From Metopolophium dirhodum (Eukaryota; Arthropoda; Insecta; Hemiptera; Aphididae), in assembly GCF_019925205.1 (NCBI RefSeq), contig NC_083563.1:3596001-3660000 (forward strand): a stretch of DNA of 64,000 nucleotides, written 5' to 3'. Under the pieces are notes generated by a model. The model worked only from the letters and a program-made list of their open reading frames with translations, ran no database searches and had not been told where the DNA came from. This document shows, piece after piece, positions 12,537 to 26,899 of the stretch (its first letter is position 1; each line of letters starts with the position of its first letter). A program made the position numbers and the translations under genes.

Positions 12537-15308
12537 TACATAACATGTAGATATATAATCAACGTTTGAATAGACTTCGCATATTATGTGTACGGCTCTA
12601 TACAATTTATGTATCTCAAAAACTAACTTTGCTCGGTTTTAAACTATTAAATAGAGTCAAAGTAAAACTTAATGTATACATGTTTTTCATTTATTTATGT
12701 TGGCCAACTGTCATAACCATTAAAAAAAAATATACCTTATGAAAAATGCTAAATCAATCAATGTAATAAAAAGGACGAATACCTACAATATACATTCAAA
12801 GAAATCAAAAATAAACTACGAATAGTCGTTTCTAGGAAATTAAAACTTTCCAAACAAGCTGGTTCTGCCGTTCTGGTATGGAATTTATGTGGTATATTTA
12901 CCACCCCTCTCTGATTGATATAAACATAAAAACGAAATAATAATAATTTTTTGTGAAGAACGAAATTCATATTTTGTTGTTTGTTTATAGTAGACATAAC
13001 TCACAGAATAAAAATATTGGATCGCTCTTATTTTAAGTAATTTTATTTATATTACAATTCAATATTCAGTCACCATCAAGATTGCGTTACTAATAGTATA
13101 AGACCGAATCAATAACTGTACCTATGCTGTAATATTATACTGTTATCATAATTGAATTCTTAAACCCGTAGTCTGAAATATGAGATTTCACTAAATCAGT
13201 CGTTTTGTTGTCACTTGTCATGTAATTTTAAATCATCAAGTTGGCCATCGTTTGGTATTGAAAAGTAGTCGCAATTTATTAATTTCTTAATAACGAGATT
13301 TCCTTGGATTGTTTATCAATAAAAGCACAAAATACAGCTCTAAAACCACCTACGCACAGACTAAAATCTAAAAACGTCGATCACAATGTGACTACCATAA
13401 GATACATTATAATACTATAGTATCTTTTAGATGGTGCAATGTATAACTGTTTTAGATACTTTGGTGCGTAAGTGGCTTTTGAACATTTATTATATGCATA
13501 GAAAAATTAAAATATCTAATCATTATAATAAGTAATAACAAAGAATAGTTATCTTAGAATACTACGAATACCTATTACCTATAATTATATAATATCATTA
13601 TATTATAATAATTGTAAAAGTGTAACTATTATAAAAATGTTATTGTTAAGTAAATAATTGCAATATAGAGTAATATTTGTGCATTGTGCATGCAGTGTAA
13701 GCAATTGATACTCCATCATAATATAGTTTCATCTGATTCATGGAATTTCACATTTTTTGATTTTTACTAACCACTATAGATAATTATAACAAACAACTAA
13801 AACATTACAACCTAAAATCATGTAACACACAATTTTTTTTATAATTTTTGATACTATTATGGTGTTTGGTAGAGATGGCTAAAAATGTGAAAAATGATAT
13901 GGGTATAATAATATGTTAAAACGTTATGATATTTTATGGTAAATGTTTGTTAAAATCATTTACGTAATCACGAGGTAGTATTTGATTTTAATAGGTATAC
14001 AGAATTTAAAGTTTGAAAGAAATCGTATTTTTTTAGTGTACTTATATGAATTTAGGTGGAATATAGCTATTATTGTAACTATAATATAATAATTTATCAT
14101 ATATATTTGAAAAAATACTAGGTACCTTAGATCTTTGTATATAGTTCAAAAACAAAGACATTTAAATAAAAAGTATTATTATTAAATTGTATACGTAGAT
14201 ATGTGTAAAAAAATACGAAAAACAATTTATTGTTGTTGAAATGCTCAGTACAATAGAATCATTAAGTTGGTAAGCGAAAGTAGCGTTTAGATAATATTAT
14301 GTTGCTTTTTCCGACTGCAATGTACCCATTAAATCTTATAGTATTGTCACACCCTTGATGTAAGTGTTTAATGTCTCTGTTTTAGTTTATATTTCTTGGC
14401 TGTAATAAAACGGGTACATGATTTTAGTACGCGAAAAACGTTGTGTTAATTTAATTACTGAAATAGATTTTATCAACGTTGCTATGATTATACATTTTTA
14501 TCTATTATATTTTTTTTTATCAATATTACCTTTAAATGAAAAAAAAATAAAACCCATAATGTAAGAAAATTATATTTATATTTCCATGAAATAGGGGTAA
14601 AATTATTTAGGAACCATTTATTTTCATGGTCAAAAATAGATAAATGTTTGAAAAAAAATTGTTCGTTTAATGCATTTTAAAATAACCACTCTATAAATCC
14701 GTTTTTAAAGTCAAGTTTAAACGAATCGATTTTCATCATAATTTATTTGAAGTGTGTTGGAAAATTATTCGCATAAATTGTAAATAGGTACCTACCCATA
14801 GTTGAAAATTTAAACGTTAGATTTATCCGAATAAAGGGTATCAAAGTAATTAAGTATAAAGTGTTTTAGCTCTATTTAGACAAAACATTATATTAATATT
14901 TAACAATTTTACTAATTTATGATTTTTACAACTAATGTGTATAATATCATATTTAAATGATATACGTATACATAATAATATTTAATAACTTTTAGATGAT
15001 TTGATGGTTGATTTTCCAGAAAATATACTGTTTAATGTTTACATAAAAATCGAACGCAAAGTTCGTTGAAACAATATTTATAAATGGATAAAAATAATAA
15101 ATGTCTGGAGAAACAATTCTGCAGCTTGAAACTTCTTCGAAAAATTGTTTTTTTAAATAATTATACTTCATAAATAACCTTTATAAATTAGACTGTTATT
15201 TATTTATTATTTTTTTTTCTCCAAGGGAGAGGAAAGAATCAGAAATTATCACATTGCACCCATTTTTATATTTTATTGTAAATACAAAGAATATATTTCA
15301 AAAAAGAT
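12537..15308. other. AT-rich noncoding stretch
   Basis: No exon, RNA gene or transposon end was recognised. The minus frame at 12758-12997 has no motif or splice support. Confidence 0.55.
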
Positions 15309-15580
15309 TTTTTTTTTTTTTATTGGATAACCCGCGGCAACATATGCCATTGGGTGTGGGGGAGGGAACTGTAGGTTTTTAAAGGTAGGTTGGTACACGT
15401 ACATGTTGTGTTTTGGCAGAATTTCTAATGGGGCACCCGTAGGTTTCTACCATGCCACGGGTGGGGGGATGGCGGCACTTGTTCACCGGACACCCTGACT
15501 TGCCCGAAGAAAAATGCTACCCGCGGCCGAGGTCTCGAACCAGCGACGGCAGCTTAATCCGCTCGGCCATTCCATCCCTC
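15309..15580 (-). mobile_element. tRNA-derived SINE, copy A
   Basis: The element lies on the minus strand. Its tRNA-like head ends at 15580 and its poly-A tail appears as the T run at 15309-15320. Read on the minus strand, ATGGCCGAGCGG (15559-15570) matches the A box of type II (Leu/Ser) tRNA genes, and GGTTCGAGACC (15531-15541) matches the B box. The body carries the conserved words GGGGCACCCGTAGG and CCGCGGCAACAT shared with copy C. A target duplication is visible: AAAAAAGATTT at 15301-15311 against AAGAAAGATTT at 15581-15591, with one mismatch. Confidence 0.85.
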
Positions 15581-15591
15581 AAGAAAGATTT

Positions 15592-18500
15592 TATAATTAC
15601 GCCTGAAAACATGTGTATATATTATGGTATATGAGACCCTTTAATACTAGGAACTGTATTTTAAATTATAAACTGTGAACTAATCTCCTATTAACTATTT
15701 AAAAACGATAAAAAAAATTCAAATCAGTGTAATAAATGAAAAGCACATGTTGATCACTGTACTGTCACTACTAGAACATTTCTTTCAATAACTGAAATAA
15801 TAAAATACAATATTTTCTTTTTGCATCATAGGTACACAGCATTTAAAGTTATTTTATTTTATTGAAGCCAAGGTAAGCATTTTGGATAGAACTTTTAGGT
15901 AGCATTTAATATTTCCAAAACTAATTTAGGAACACCGTGATCGCAATAGTTGTACATAAAATACCATGTTTTATTTATAGTTATAACAAATAAACAGCAC
16001 GCCCCTTCAAAAACACAGTATTTCAAAATAAATCCAATGTCGAACGCAGTGTAATTACAGAACTGTATATTGTTTTTGATACATCGTTTTTGAAATACTC
16101 TATGCAGATATGCATTTTTTATCCTTATACTCAACATTTGTATGCTATCACGACCAGAGATTATAAATATATGTAGTTACAATATCGACGTGAAAAACGA
16201 AAGGGGAGTGAATCGTTTTTCTTTTTATAAGACAGATATTTTGTTTGTTATTTTGAGTATGTGTGTAAAATTTGTCACCGTGCGTAGCTTATCCGTATAA
16301 AACAGATACACCGTTATTACTGTTTTATCGGTAAACAGAACAGCAAAATAACAATGAATAAAATTACCATCGTCAATATTATTTTATTAAAGAATAAAAC
16401 GAGGAAGGGTAAAATAATTGAAAGATTCGGAGACAACAGGATTATGACAATGCCGTTTTTCAAAAAATTATTGCGACTGTTTATTTACGACGAATATACA
16501 ATTCAAACAAAAATATTGATAAGTATATTATAAATAATAGGAATAAATTAAAATTATGCTCCGTTTTTCATAAATGGGCATACGATGAATATAAAAAAAA
16601 TATAAATACATAAAAATATTTTAAATATTGACAAATTAAATTGAATTGTTGAATTAAATATAAATTTGAAAATAAAAGATTAACAAAGAATTGTAAATAC
16701 ACAAAAAGATAAAGCAGAAAAAAATGTTTTTTTCTTCAAATAAACGTATAAACGTATGCATTTGAAAATAATCGAATTAAATAAATTCTTATCACTAATA
16801 TACAAATAAACACAAACAGTAAAATGTTGATAGAAAAAAAAAAAATAATAATAAAATAGTTTAGTTGAGACTTAAAACGCAATATACCTACATTACACAC
16901 CATACATTTTTTTTTCTCTATTTCATTCGCTACATTTATTTCCGTTTTATTGCAGAGTTTAATCTTCTTTTATAAAAAACAAAAAAAAAATTTCTAGACA
17001 TCAAATAAAAAATATGCGCACGCGCGCGGGGGCGTGTGTGTGTGTGTGTGTATTTGATCTGAGAAGCATATAATATGGCACTGAAGAACGACACCCGAGG
17101 TCGGCAAACATGCCGAAGACAAAGATTGAACACGCTTCGCTGGGTATAATATTTAATCGTACAACCTCTCAAATCAGTTCTTTCGGTGACATATTATATT
17201 GCACAACAATATGGAAATCTATTTGAAAATATACTTTTGTTCTCCTTGTTAATCAGTTACCGTCGGAAAATAGTTTTTTGAAACCAATTTTTTAAACATT
17301 TATAATGAATTAATATTTTATAAAAATACTGTGCACCTATACGAATATAATATATCTTGGTTGAAATATATTTGAAAACTAATAAGACCATTTCAAACTT
17401 TTGGTAACATTTATTATGTAGGTAATACTTTCAGAACACATTTATTAACAGCTGCATTTTTTTGTAAGTTATCCTTTAATAGTATGCTCCGATAAGCAAT
17501 GTTTGCTCTTTTCGTAATATGTACCTGACATGTGTAGCCACACATATGAACATTTATTTTTGAATGATAAACAAATTAAATTTGATTTAGTTAGGTAATT
17601 AAAAATGCATCATAATATGTAAACTATTCTATTTTTATGGGATTTAAAATATAAATTCACCACCTATATCAAATTAAAAGAAATAAAGTACAATTTTTAC
17701 TCATTGCTTATATTTTGTACTACTGTGTTCATAATTCAGTTGGACAGAGATTCATCAGTATCTAGGTAATAAACACCATTTGCAAATGTTAAACAATAGT
17801 ATTACCTATTACAAATCTATGGAAATAACCCATTTTAATCAAATATAATCGGTTGGTCATTGAATTAGAAATAACTTAACTGGATAGAGTTTTTATGTGG
17901 AAATTCTAAGAGTTTTTATCTTAAAAAAATTTAATTAATATCCACATATTCTTCGAATCATATATAAATACAAATAGTAAATACGTAATGCACGTATTTA
18001 GTATTTTATATCTTATATTCTTATTAATATCAACTAAACGGTCTTGCGGTATCAAATATTATTATGTGATAATGTGCAACCAAAGTCATAAAAATATGGA
18101 GACAAATTTCATGATATAAAATCTCGTTTTACTATACCTACCTATTCAATTAGTATTCGAATAATGCATTGTTATTGTTTACGCCTAAAACAATAACTTG
18201 TTGATTTAATATATTATATTTTTAAAAACTCTGTGTAAATTCTGACCTTGTTGTACTTACCTATATTGTACAATACATTTTTTATATTGCCTCACAATTT
18301 TACCCACAGTCACAAGGGTGTTCTTATTATTGACTATATAATGTTATGATACTATAAGCGATATTGTGCGATGAATAAAATATCTCGTTAAACCGAATGG
18401 TTGATTTTTCCAAAATAATTATAATATTATGTGCATAAATGGACTGTGCACCTACGGGCATTGAATAGATTGGTGAACGCTAACAATGCACCACACCGTA

Positions 18501-19102
18501 TGGTAATAATAATTTTAGCTCAGAATATATAGCATAGATTATTCTGTGATTATAGTGTCTCGTTGTTATCTTAAGACGTTTACGGGAGCATCGCGGAATA
18601 ATAAATTTCCACACGCTTGGTGCGAAGAACAAGCCACACAAGCCCCGAGGACGTGCGACATCCGACGGTCTTAGTTTAAGGATATTTTTTTTTCAAACGA
18701 CTAAACGAATAACGGCAGTCGCTCTATCAACTATACTATATAATCGTATACTATGACTGGCAATAGACACACAATATACACAATGTTTATACTTCAATAT
18801 ATTTAATTGACATTTTTGTCAGGCGATACTTAGTTGTTCACATTACATACCTGTTCTATATATTTGTATGAAAATGACTTCACAAATATTCTTAAAATAA
18901 TTATATTTACACGTGTATTAAGTACATTTAATAACAAACTTAACATTAGGTAAAGTCTTCGAGTTAAAAAAAAACCTATTGAGAAAACACAAAAGTTAAA
19001 CGTATAATATCACCAACTAATAATAGTATGCAAATATATTATATTATGCATAATAGTTCATGCCATTGCGTTTACGAATAAATTATTATCTGACGTATTA
19101 AG
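15592..19102. other. AT-rich noncoding stretch with a (GT)n run
   Basis: A GT run lies at 17034-17051 next to a CGCGCG stretch. A GC-richer patch at about 18580-18680 is open for about 50 codons in one frame but has no start codon or recognisable motif. Nothing else is supported. Confidence 0.5.
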
Positions 19103-19665
19103 ATGAAACGCAAAATAATTTATTTGTTAAAAACCATTTCGCGCAAGAAAGAACCAGTCGGTCTAAGTAGCAGTTTTGACAGAACTTGAAGGTGAGTGGT
19201 GGTATATTTAGACATTTAGTACCGTAGAATAAAAGTAAATTATGCAAATAATTGTTTTTATCATCTTGCCGAAATTGTACAAACGTACTTATATTTTATT
19301 CTTGTTATATTTTAAAATTTTCGTAATAGTGTAATAATAAATATACTGTCAATGCTTAATAGTTATTGTCATAAATTGTTATAGCTTAATATTTTGTCAT
19401 ATAATATAATGAATTAAACAACTTTTAAAAGGGTCGGGTGATCGCCACATAACCCCCTTTAAGACCGCCGTTGCTCGGTAACAAAGATGACAAGAAACCA
19501 AATTTTAAACATTGAAAAAAGAAAACATTTTCTGTGCAATAATGTTTAATTTTTTTTCATAAGGGTGATATTGAACAGACATTGTTTTCTTTTTTTTAGG
19601 TGGAATATTTGGTATCTCAACTACACATGTCTGTTATATTTTTTGTTCTTTTCCGAGTGATTTAA
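19103..19665 (+). other. Weak pair of splice-like signals
   Basis: An ATG at 19103 opens a 28-codon frame that stops at 19187-19189, just before a GTGAGT donor-like site (19192-19197). A T-rich acceptor-like tract follows, ending in AG at 19598-19599, and all three frames downstream of it are open for roughly 20 codons. The two sites could define a 408-bp intron in a noncoding leader or long noncoding RNA. The donor exon is closed in the obvious frame, so no protein is proposed. Confidence 0.15.
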
Positions 19666-20279
19666 TTTTTTCGTAACTATGCTACAACCAATAATGGTAC
19701 TTACATGGGATCACTAAAAGTGACTTTGAATTAGAATTTAAATATATTTATTATTTACAATTTTAATTGCTCTAAAAATATTGATAAAATTGCCTACACT
19801 AAACCCTTAGGAAAAATGGTGAGCAGAGTCCTCTTAATAACGATATTTGAAGAATGATTGTAATATTTCTTTATAAGCTGCTTGAGTAATGTAGGTACTC
19901 ATAAATACTAAAGTAAGTAAATCATACAAAAATAGTGTGCCTTTTCAAGTGTACCTATGATATATGTGAAAACTATTATAGATGTTTTAGATCTAGTCTT
20001 TTAGATTAGGTCTAGTGATGAATTTTTAAAATTCCATCAGAAACTAGGAAATCAGTAAAATGTTTAGTAAATACTAAATAGAGTGTATGCACTAAGAGCC
20101 ATAACGCCGATTCAAAAAGCATAATTTATTTACCGGCAGGTCAATAATAAGCCATATCAATATTTTCTGGTCAGACGCGCGTGTAAAACGAATATAATAT
20201 TATTTTCAAGTCTAGACTGGTTTGTATATTATAACAACAGTTAGGTGTGTAATTAATGGTTGTATATCACCATAACTGT
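19666..20279. other. AT-rich noncoding stretch upstream of the promoter block
   Basis: No feature is visible apart from AT-rich sequence that becomes gradually GC-richer toward 20280. Confidence 0.5.
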
Positions 20280-20859
20280 ATTGTTTGTACGCACATTGTC
20301 CAATCTGCGGGCCTGTTGTGGTCGCGTCTGGTAGGTGTTATTTTTTTTTAGAGATCTGCACCGAACCGATGGTTACAATCGTGTTCGAATTTAACACGGT
20401 ATAACGACGTGTGTGTGGTAACCCACCAAGTCGATATGTGTACCTACGGCGGTGATAACAGTGTAGAAAAAAAAAAAATTCATAAAACCCGTCCGAGACG
20501 CGTATACATATCCGGAAAGCACATGCGTACGGTGCCGCCCACCGAGTAGGAAGGCACCGACCGAGGCAGCTCGCCGCCCGTTGCTGCCGCCGCCGCGCGC
20601 CGTCAGTGCACTCGCCGCAGGCCGAACGTCCGCACCGTGTATGTCCACACGCGTTGTCTGATAGGTGAAATCTCGTCGGTCCCACGTGCGCGGCCCTCGT
20701 ATCCGTTGTCCACTGGCGACATACTATCGCCGGAAGTCCGAACCACTGTCGCCGGAAACACTGTCAGTTCACGGGGGGTGGGGTCGCTCTGGAGTTTCGA
20801 CGAGATTCTTGTCATGACGCGCTCGCGCTGCTAGGGAACTCGTGAACTCCACACTTGCC
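20280..20859 (+). promoter_or_regulatory. CpG-rich promoter and 5' leader of the 20860 exon
   Basis: GC and CpG rise sharply here, most strongly at 20500-20830, and fall again right after the exon. No TATA box is evident. TCAGT words, the arthropod initiator core, occur around 20603 and 20763 and are possible start sites. Open frames on both strands in this block are compositional shadows of CpG-rich DNA. The position immediately before a signal-peptide exon with a perfect donor is the main reason for calling it a promoter and leader. Confidence 0.5.
20814..20834 (+). promoter_or_regulatory. Upstream open reading frame, 6 codons
   Basis: An ATG at 20814 encodes MTRSRC and stops at a TAG at 20832-20834, 25 nt before the proposed main start at 20860. 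If transcription begins upstream of it, this uORF could dampen translation of the main frame. Its use is inferred. Confidence 0.35.
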
Positions 20860-20935
20860 ATGCTGTTGTTTTGCCAAAGACCCGACCGGTACGTGGTCAT
20901 CTGGCTGTTTCAGATACTCACCGTCATCTGTGCAG
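20860..20935 (+). CDS. Putative first coding exon, signal-peptide protein (partial)
   Basis: The frame opens at an ATG with flanking CCATGC and runs 25 codons plus one base into CAG|GTAAGT, a perfect insect splice donor at 20936-20941. The encoded segment has a short polar start (MLLFCQRPDRY) and then a hydrophobic core (VVIWLFQILTVICA), the shape of a cleavable signal peptide or signal anchor. A phase 1 junction directly after a signal peptide is common in insect secreted and cell-surface proteins, including immunoglobulin-domain adhesion molecules. That is a family-level pattern, not an identification. The CpG-rich leader supports a genuine gene start. An in-frame GTG at 20842 is the only upstream alternative and is unlikely. 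The rest of the protein must lie on later exons, probably after long introns. No product is named. Confidence 0.5.
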
Positions 20936-23900
20936 GTAAGTCGAAAACGTATTACCTACGGTGGTCCGCGCGGGACAGGGGGCATGGGTGCACAATACCG
21001 CGTTTTGCCAATAAGGACCGCGCATTTAAATATAACACTAGACATAAACAACGACCAGATCTGATTAAGCGTTAATTTCACAATGGGATATCCATGAATC
21101 ATAATGATTGCATAGTAGGCAGTAACAATACTATTATACACCATCGTTTAGACGTTTTCTAAGACAAATTTTCAATAAATATCACCTCATGTATACAAAA
21201 ATTAAATTTATGTCATTTGATTATATTTTTTAGTTCACCAACACAATGAAATATTTTATTTAATTACGTAAAATTGAGTTCAAACATTAAAATTATATTA
21301 AAAATACATTAAATGAATTTACTAAATACAATGGTCTTAATATGATTAAAAAAACGACTTTGATGTCCATTATTCAGCATTCACTTTTGGTACTGACGAT
21401 ACGACGTATCGTAATGTAGGTACTTACATTTTTCATTTAATGTTTAGTTATAGCAGCTAGACCCTGAATTAAAAACAAAATATATAATATAATAAAAAGT
21501 AGAAACAACTTACAATATTTAAATCTATCTTAGGCCCCCCAGGAAAAGTTTTGTTAAGTGCACGACCTATTAATTTTTATAATAATATTCATAAGTATAA
21601 ATAAAGAATAAAGAATAATTTACTTACTTAATAATTTCAATAAGGAAATAAGTTTGACTTAATTCATAAGTACATTCTTAAATATTAAGTACTAATAATA
21701 GTAGGTAGCAATAATAATGTTATAAATTAAAAGTTTAGTTCCATCGTTATAATGCATAAATATTATAATGTATATCTTATAAGCATTATAGTTTATAACA
21801 TAACGTGGAAAATATGTCAACAAATTATCAATGTTTTCATTAATTTATATTAAAAAATAATAATATAATATTTATAATAATATTTAAGATTTCTAATATG
21901 CCAATAAAGAACACAATTAATCCAGACATTTATCCACAAAAATACACAGTAACTAATCTAAAACTAGGTACACTATACTTTATTTTCTTCATTATAATTT
22001 AAATGTAAAATGTTGACATTTGTATATGCGTAAATCTAATTTATATGATATAATTAAAGTACTGTACATTGCATAATATTTCACACGGCATTATAGTTCC
22101 GATAGTAATAATATTACACTAGTATCGTTGAATTATAAGTGGATAGTATTAAAGATACTTTTATACTTATAATAAATATCAGAGTATTTTATAATGTAGT
22201 TAACACTCCCGAAAAAGGCAAGACATTTTCATTAGGAGCCATATTTTCATTGTTAATGTCAGTGTTAATATCATACTCTACCAATCTTGAATTTAAAAAT
22301 TTTTTATTTTTTATTAAATATCGATTTATCTAATAATAGTTATTACAACTATGTATATAATATCATGGTGTAAATTTAGAGATTCACGTAAATTCATTTA
22401 TTAATTATTATAAAATAAAAACAATAGGTTTTTCACTTAAAGTTGAACCAAGATAATATTATTATATACAATTGATAAATTCAAAATGTATCATATAATA
22501 ATTTGGTATGAGTTTTTTCATATTCATATAATATTATATTTTTGTTCTAAATAAAACAAAAAATTGAAATACGTTATTTGATATACTTACCTACTTGTTT
22601 TTGTAAACATGTTTACATTCTGAATAATTATTGAGATAATTATTTTTGATAATAATTGTATATAATTTATTTTCAAATAGATTTATAATAATTATTACTT
22701 ACAATAAAAAATTAAACTACATTGATTTTTTTCAATTTTCGACTGTTATTATATTTAATTTCAGTGTAATTATTAACTTAAAATTATGTTATTTAAAAAG
22801 TTATAACCTATTTTCAATATGATTTTACTTAAAATAAATATTATGTTGAAGATAATTTAACATGAAATGTAGCTTTGAATATTTCATCAATTATATATGC
22901 AATTTATTCAGAGAGTTTCGTTTAAATAAATATTTAAAAGAATACGAATATAAGATTATAAAATATTGTCTTTGATCTTTGAAATATTCAATAAATGGTA
23001 AATTAATAACTGTATAAAATAAATATATTTATTTATAGTATATTATGCATTTAAAAAATAAATAATAATACAACATATAGTATATTTTGTCAACTCGTTA
23101 TATTCTAAAATGCCATCAAAATAGATAAATGGATAATTCTTCCAAGAAAATTAAAAATTGTAAGACGAATAGTATCATTCTTCTTTTGTTGTTGAAGTAT
23201 ACAATATCGGTGAATGTGCACAATATATATTCCTATCCTAAGATGCCTTGTTCATAAACCAAATAGGTGAACCGTACAATAATAAGTTTACTCACTTTTA
23301 AAAGTAATTGAGTCATTCATTTTTGAGGAAATTGTAAGAAAAAAACTATGAACAGTCAAATGTTCAATGTTTAATGTTTCTAAAATATTTTTTACAGACA
23401 AAACTACCCTTATAAGACGTATGGAGTTGAATTCCATTTCAAATTATAGTATAAGTATCAATTTATTAAATGTAAGCATATTATTATAATATTATGTTGT
23501 TTATCTAAACACATTTTTTTTTTAAATTCTTGGGTTATAATTGGAACTTAAATAGCAAACATTATAAACAATAAGCACTTAGATAAATCGTAACATAGTT
23601 AATAATAATTAATAATAATAAAATGTTGTATTTATAAATCGGATTTATGATATTTACTAAGAAATTACCTAAGTTATATTATTCCTAAAATAAATCTTTA
23701 TTTATGGTATTAATAAAATGGGTACTTAAATTAAATTTGAGAAAATCTTAAGACAAGACTTAATAAATATTTAAGGTACCCTTTAATCATTTTTAAAGGT
23801 AACTTATGATTATTGAAATTATTGATATAAATGCACTTGATGAACATTCGTATCATAATTTATTTTTGAATATGGATATCTACTATCTTTATTATTTTGA

Positions 23901-25640
23901 AAAAGAATTATAATTGGCTTGATGCACCTATACAATCATCACAAACCTATCACATACATATTTACGTGATATAGAAATCCCTATTGGAGAGCATGTCACT
24001 TAGTACATAGTATAGTTAGCAAAGACACTTTTTTTTTAATAATTATTTATTAAAAATTATATTAACATTGATGAGTTAACGTATAATTTAATAGATTTTC
24101 AAATTTGCAATTTTTTCAAAGTTTTAGGTATCCAAAGTTCACTAATTTTACTTGGTACGGTCTTCTCTGAAAATACTCATCGAAATTTCGATATACGAGT
24201 ACTAGGCTTTGACAATGTTACAAGAATATTAATTGCATACGTTTCTGTATAAGTTAAAATGATAAAGTATAATATATACATATAAAGTAGATGGGCATTG
24301 TTTAGATGGCATATACGTTATATTTATTCGTTAACAATTTTGTCACGTTTAATCGAGATAATTTTTAATAAATGCTGACAATTTTATTTTTCTGTCTATA
24401 ATAATCAACAATAGAGAAGCTTTCCACCAATAATAATTTAAATTTATTTGTAGATAATTTACTATTTTTTTTTTTTGTAAGTAGGTACAAAATAATATTA
24501 TTTAACTAACTTAATATCTATTTTTTTGGTTAATATAGCATTGAGTTATATTGATTTATTATAATCTGAATGGCGTGAAAATGTATTGGTTTTATACTTT
24601 CATAAAGATATATCTTTTTTGTTTGTAAAGTAGTATATTATCATTTTTTTGAGAGGTCTAAAAGTTTCATATAGCTATCTATACATAGAAAGAAAATTGA
24701 TTATAGACAAGAGTTTAAAAATAAAATGACGGTACCTATACTGTAGCAATAGTGATAAAAAACCGATGACTGTAAATTATTAATATTTAATACATTTTAT
24801 AAACTAATTTATGATTTTTAAATATGTACCGTTATAATTTAATTTATAATTATATAATTTTAAAATGTTTACTACTAAATAAATTAAACTTTACGCTCCA
24901 AAGTGTATAAAATGATAAAATGTATACATTATTAAACCATATTTCAGATAGTGAGTTTAAAATAGAATTTAGTTAACTATAGTAAACATATCACGGTAGC
25001 TTTTAAAATATGAAATAATTTATTTTAAATTTCATCAGTCTTGAAGTAGGGTCACAAGCACCCCTTCAATCACATCGTCCAGTCTAGTTAATGTAAATGT
25101 CAGCATTTTTTTTCATTGTATATATTAATACAGATTGTAAATATATTTTATCAATAAGAAAATAAAACAAATTGATCAATTAAAGTTTTACACACCTATT
25201 GTAACATCTATATCTTCTATTCAATGTATGTAGGTACCGTATGTTATGTTATCGTATGCGAATAAAGTCGATATAATATAAAACTAATCTTACACGGTAT
25301 TTCAATACCTAGTAATTTATATTTTTTACAAGATATGTCATAATATTAAAAATGTTTATTATTAACATATACTAATATTAGAAACCGTATAAGTATATTT
25401 TAATTAATTTTTGTATAGTAAATTCACTCACTATGTTAGTTTAATTGAAGTTAACAGGAACTGAATAAATATTTTTTTCCTATACAAAAATATTATGTGT
25501 AGCGTAAAAGTGGCTTTATTATTTACGTTTTATACGTTTTGCATATACGGTGTCGTTGTCTTGTGGTGTGTAAAACAATGATTCAATAACATATGAATGA
25601 CCAATGATTATTGATAGGTATCATTATATTATAGTATACG
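20936..25640 (+). other. Probable intron sequence, with one weak exon candidate
   Basis: AT-rich DNA follows the donor at 20936. A segment at 23398-23471 is bounded by TTTTTTACAG and GTAAGC. It has one open frame of 24 codons when two bases are taken to complete a codon, which fits the phase 1 end of the 20860 exon. It would leave phase 0. Its composition (Asn, Ile, Ser, Leu) is also what chance gives in AT-rich DNA, so it is not listed as a CDS. No other feature is recognised. Confidence 0.3.
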
Positions 25641-26250
25641 GTCACATCACATTTTTGTCAAATACTGAATAAAATTGATATCTATGGAATTATGAGATGC
25701 GATCTGTGTACAGAGCAAGTTTCCTCTTGTTATTCTGGATATATGTAAAGTTAACACGGTTTGAATCGAAATTGCCAAAAACAGAACGTGACGTGCAGAA
25801 CCTATGCCAACTTCCGAGCGTCTCATACATGATACGATGAAGTTCAATAGACGGGGGACGTTTCTTCACCAAGGAGATGAGGATGTTCAAAGCTGAAACT
25901 TATGCATGCTTTGAATAATATCGAGTATATTATAATACATACACTCATACCCACCACACACAGACGTCTAGCACTTCCGACTGTTTTGGTAAAATATCTA
26001 TTTAGCGATACTCTGTCTCTCTTCCTTCTATCTCTTATCTTTCTTTACCTCTTTATCGTTCTCTCTCCCCCCCCCCCATTCCTCCTTCATCCGTGCACTT
26101 CGGCTTGTCTTCTTTGGAAAAAGATGGTTCATCGATACAATTTGAAACTATATACTGCACGGAAAGGACAAAGCGTGATATACGAACGCACGATAATGCA
26201 CGATATACCTAGCTATATGTTTATAGGTATTGCGAAATTCTGAATAGTGT
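25641..26250. other. GC-richer patch with a poly-C run
   Basis: Two overlapping minus-strand frames (25647-25847 and 25690-25890) and one plus frame (25902-26243) are open, but none shows a motif. A run of 11 C at 26067-26077 follows CT repeats. The patch could be a regulatory island or an untranslated exon. Confidence 0.3.
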
Positions 26251-26899
26251 ACACCTACCTACATATTATTATACCGAGGTATATGATTTAATTAAAAACG
26301 ATGCCATTTCAGAAACGACACTGTTCTCTTTGTCGTTCGATATTTAATTATTGCTCGCTGAAAACACCGTAGGTATACTACACAATTTGTTTATCGGTTA
26401 TTATAATTATTATCGTTGTAATTTGAATTACACGGTGTATATTGCATATTATATAACATTCTGACTACCTATATCCGTTTAATGTATGCGTGTACGCGGC
26501 CATGATGTTAACAAGATGCAATCCGTATATTATAATAATTAACAATAAGTTCCATCGCCATGTTGCACCGCGTTTAATTTGATATACATGTTACTGACTC
26601 GTGGGTTCAACTAAACTTATTACTATAGAAACTTAAACATGTTTTGTTTCACAATACGATTTAGTTTGATATGAATAACAGCCCAGAATTTTAACAAAAC
26701 TTATTACTAATAAATAAAAACGTAAACATGTACAATAAAAATATTATAATTGGAATTTATTATGGCTTTGTTCAAATAAACAATCAGTGTAGACACCCAG
26801 GAATTTTTATCAAAAGCAATTTAAATATTTATAATTGGCTATTTGCAAACCTGGGAACTATATCCAATCTATCAAATAATATAGTGCGTCTGTCATATT
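26251..26899. other. AT-rich noncoding stretch
   Basis: No exon, RNA gene or transposon was recognised. Confidence 0.5.

Noticed and set aside
15452..15634. Plus frame inside the SINE at 15.3 kb
   Set aside because: It translates the antisense strand of a tRNA-derived SINE. The same applies to the frames at 39575-39856 and 59170-59537.
19103..19189. 28-codon frame just before a GTGAGT site
   Set aside because: The frame stops two bases before the end of the putative exon, so the donor cannot extend it. Not a supported CDS.
20338..20815. Several overlapping frames on both strands in the CpG-rich leader
   Set aside because: These are stop-poor because the DNA is CpG-rich. None leads to a splice donor or resembles a protein.
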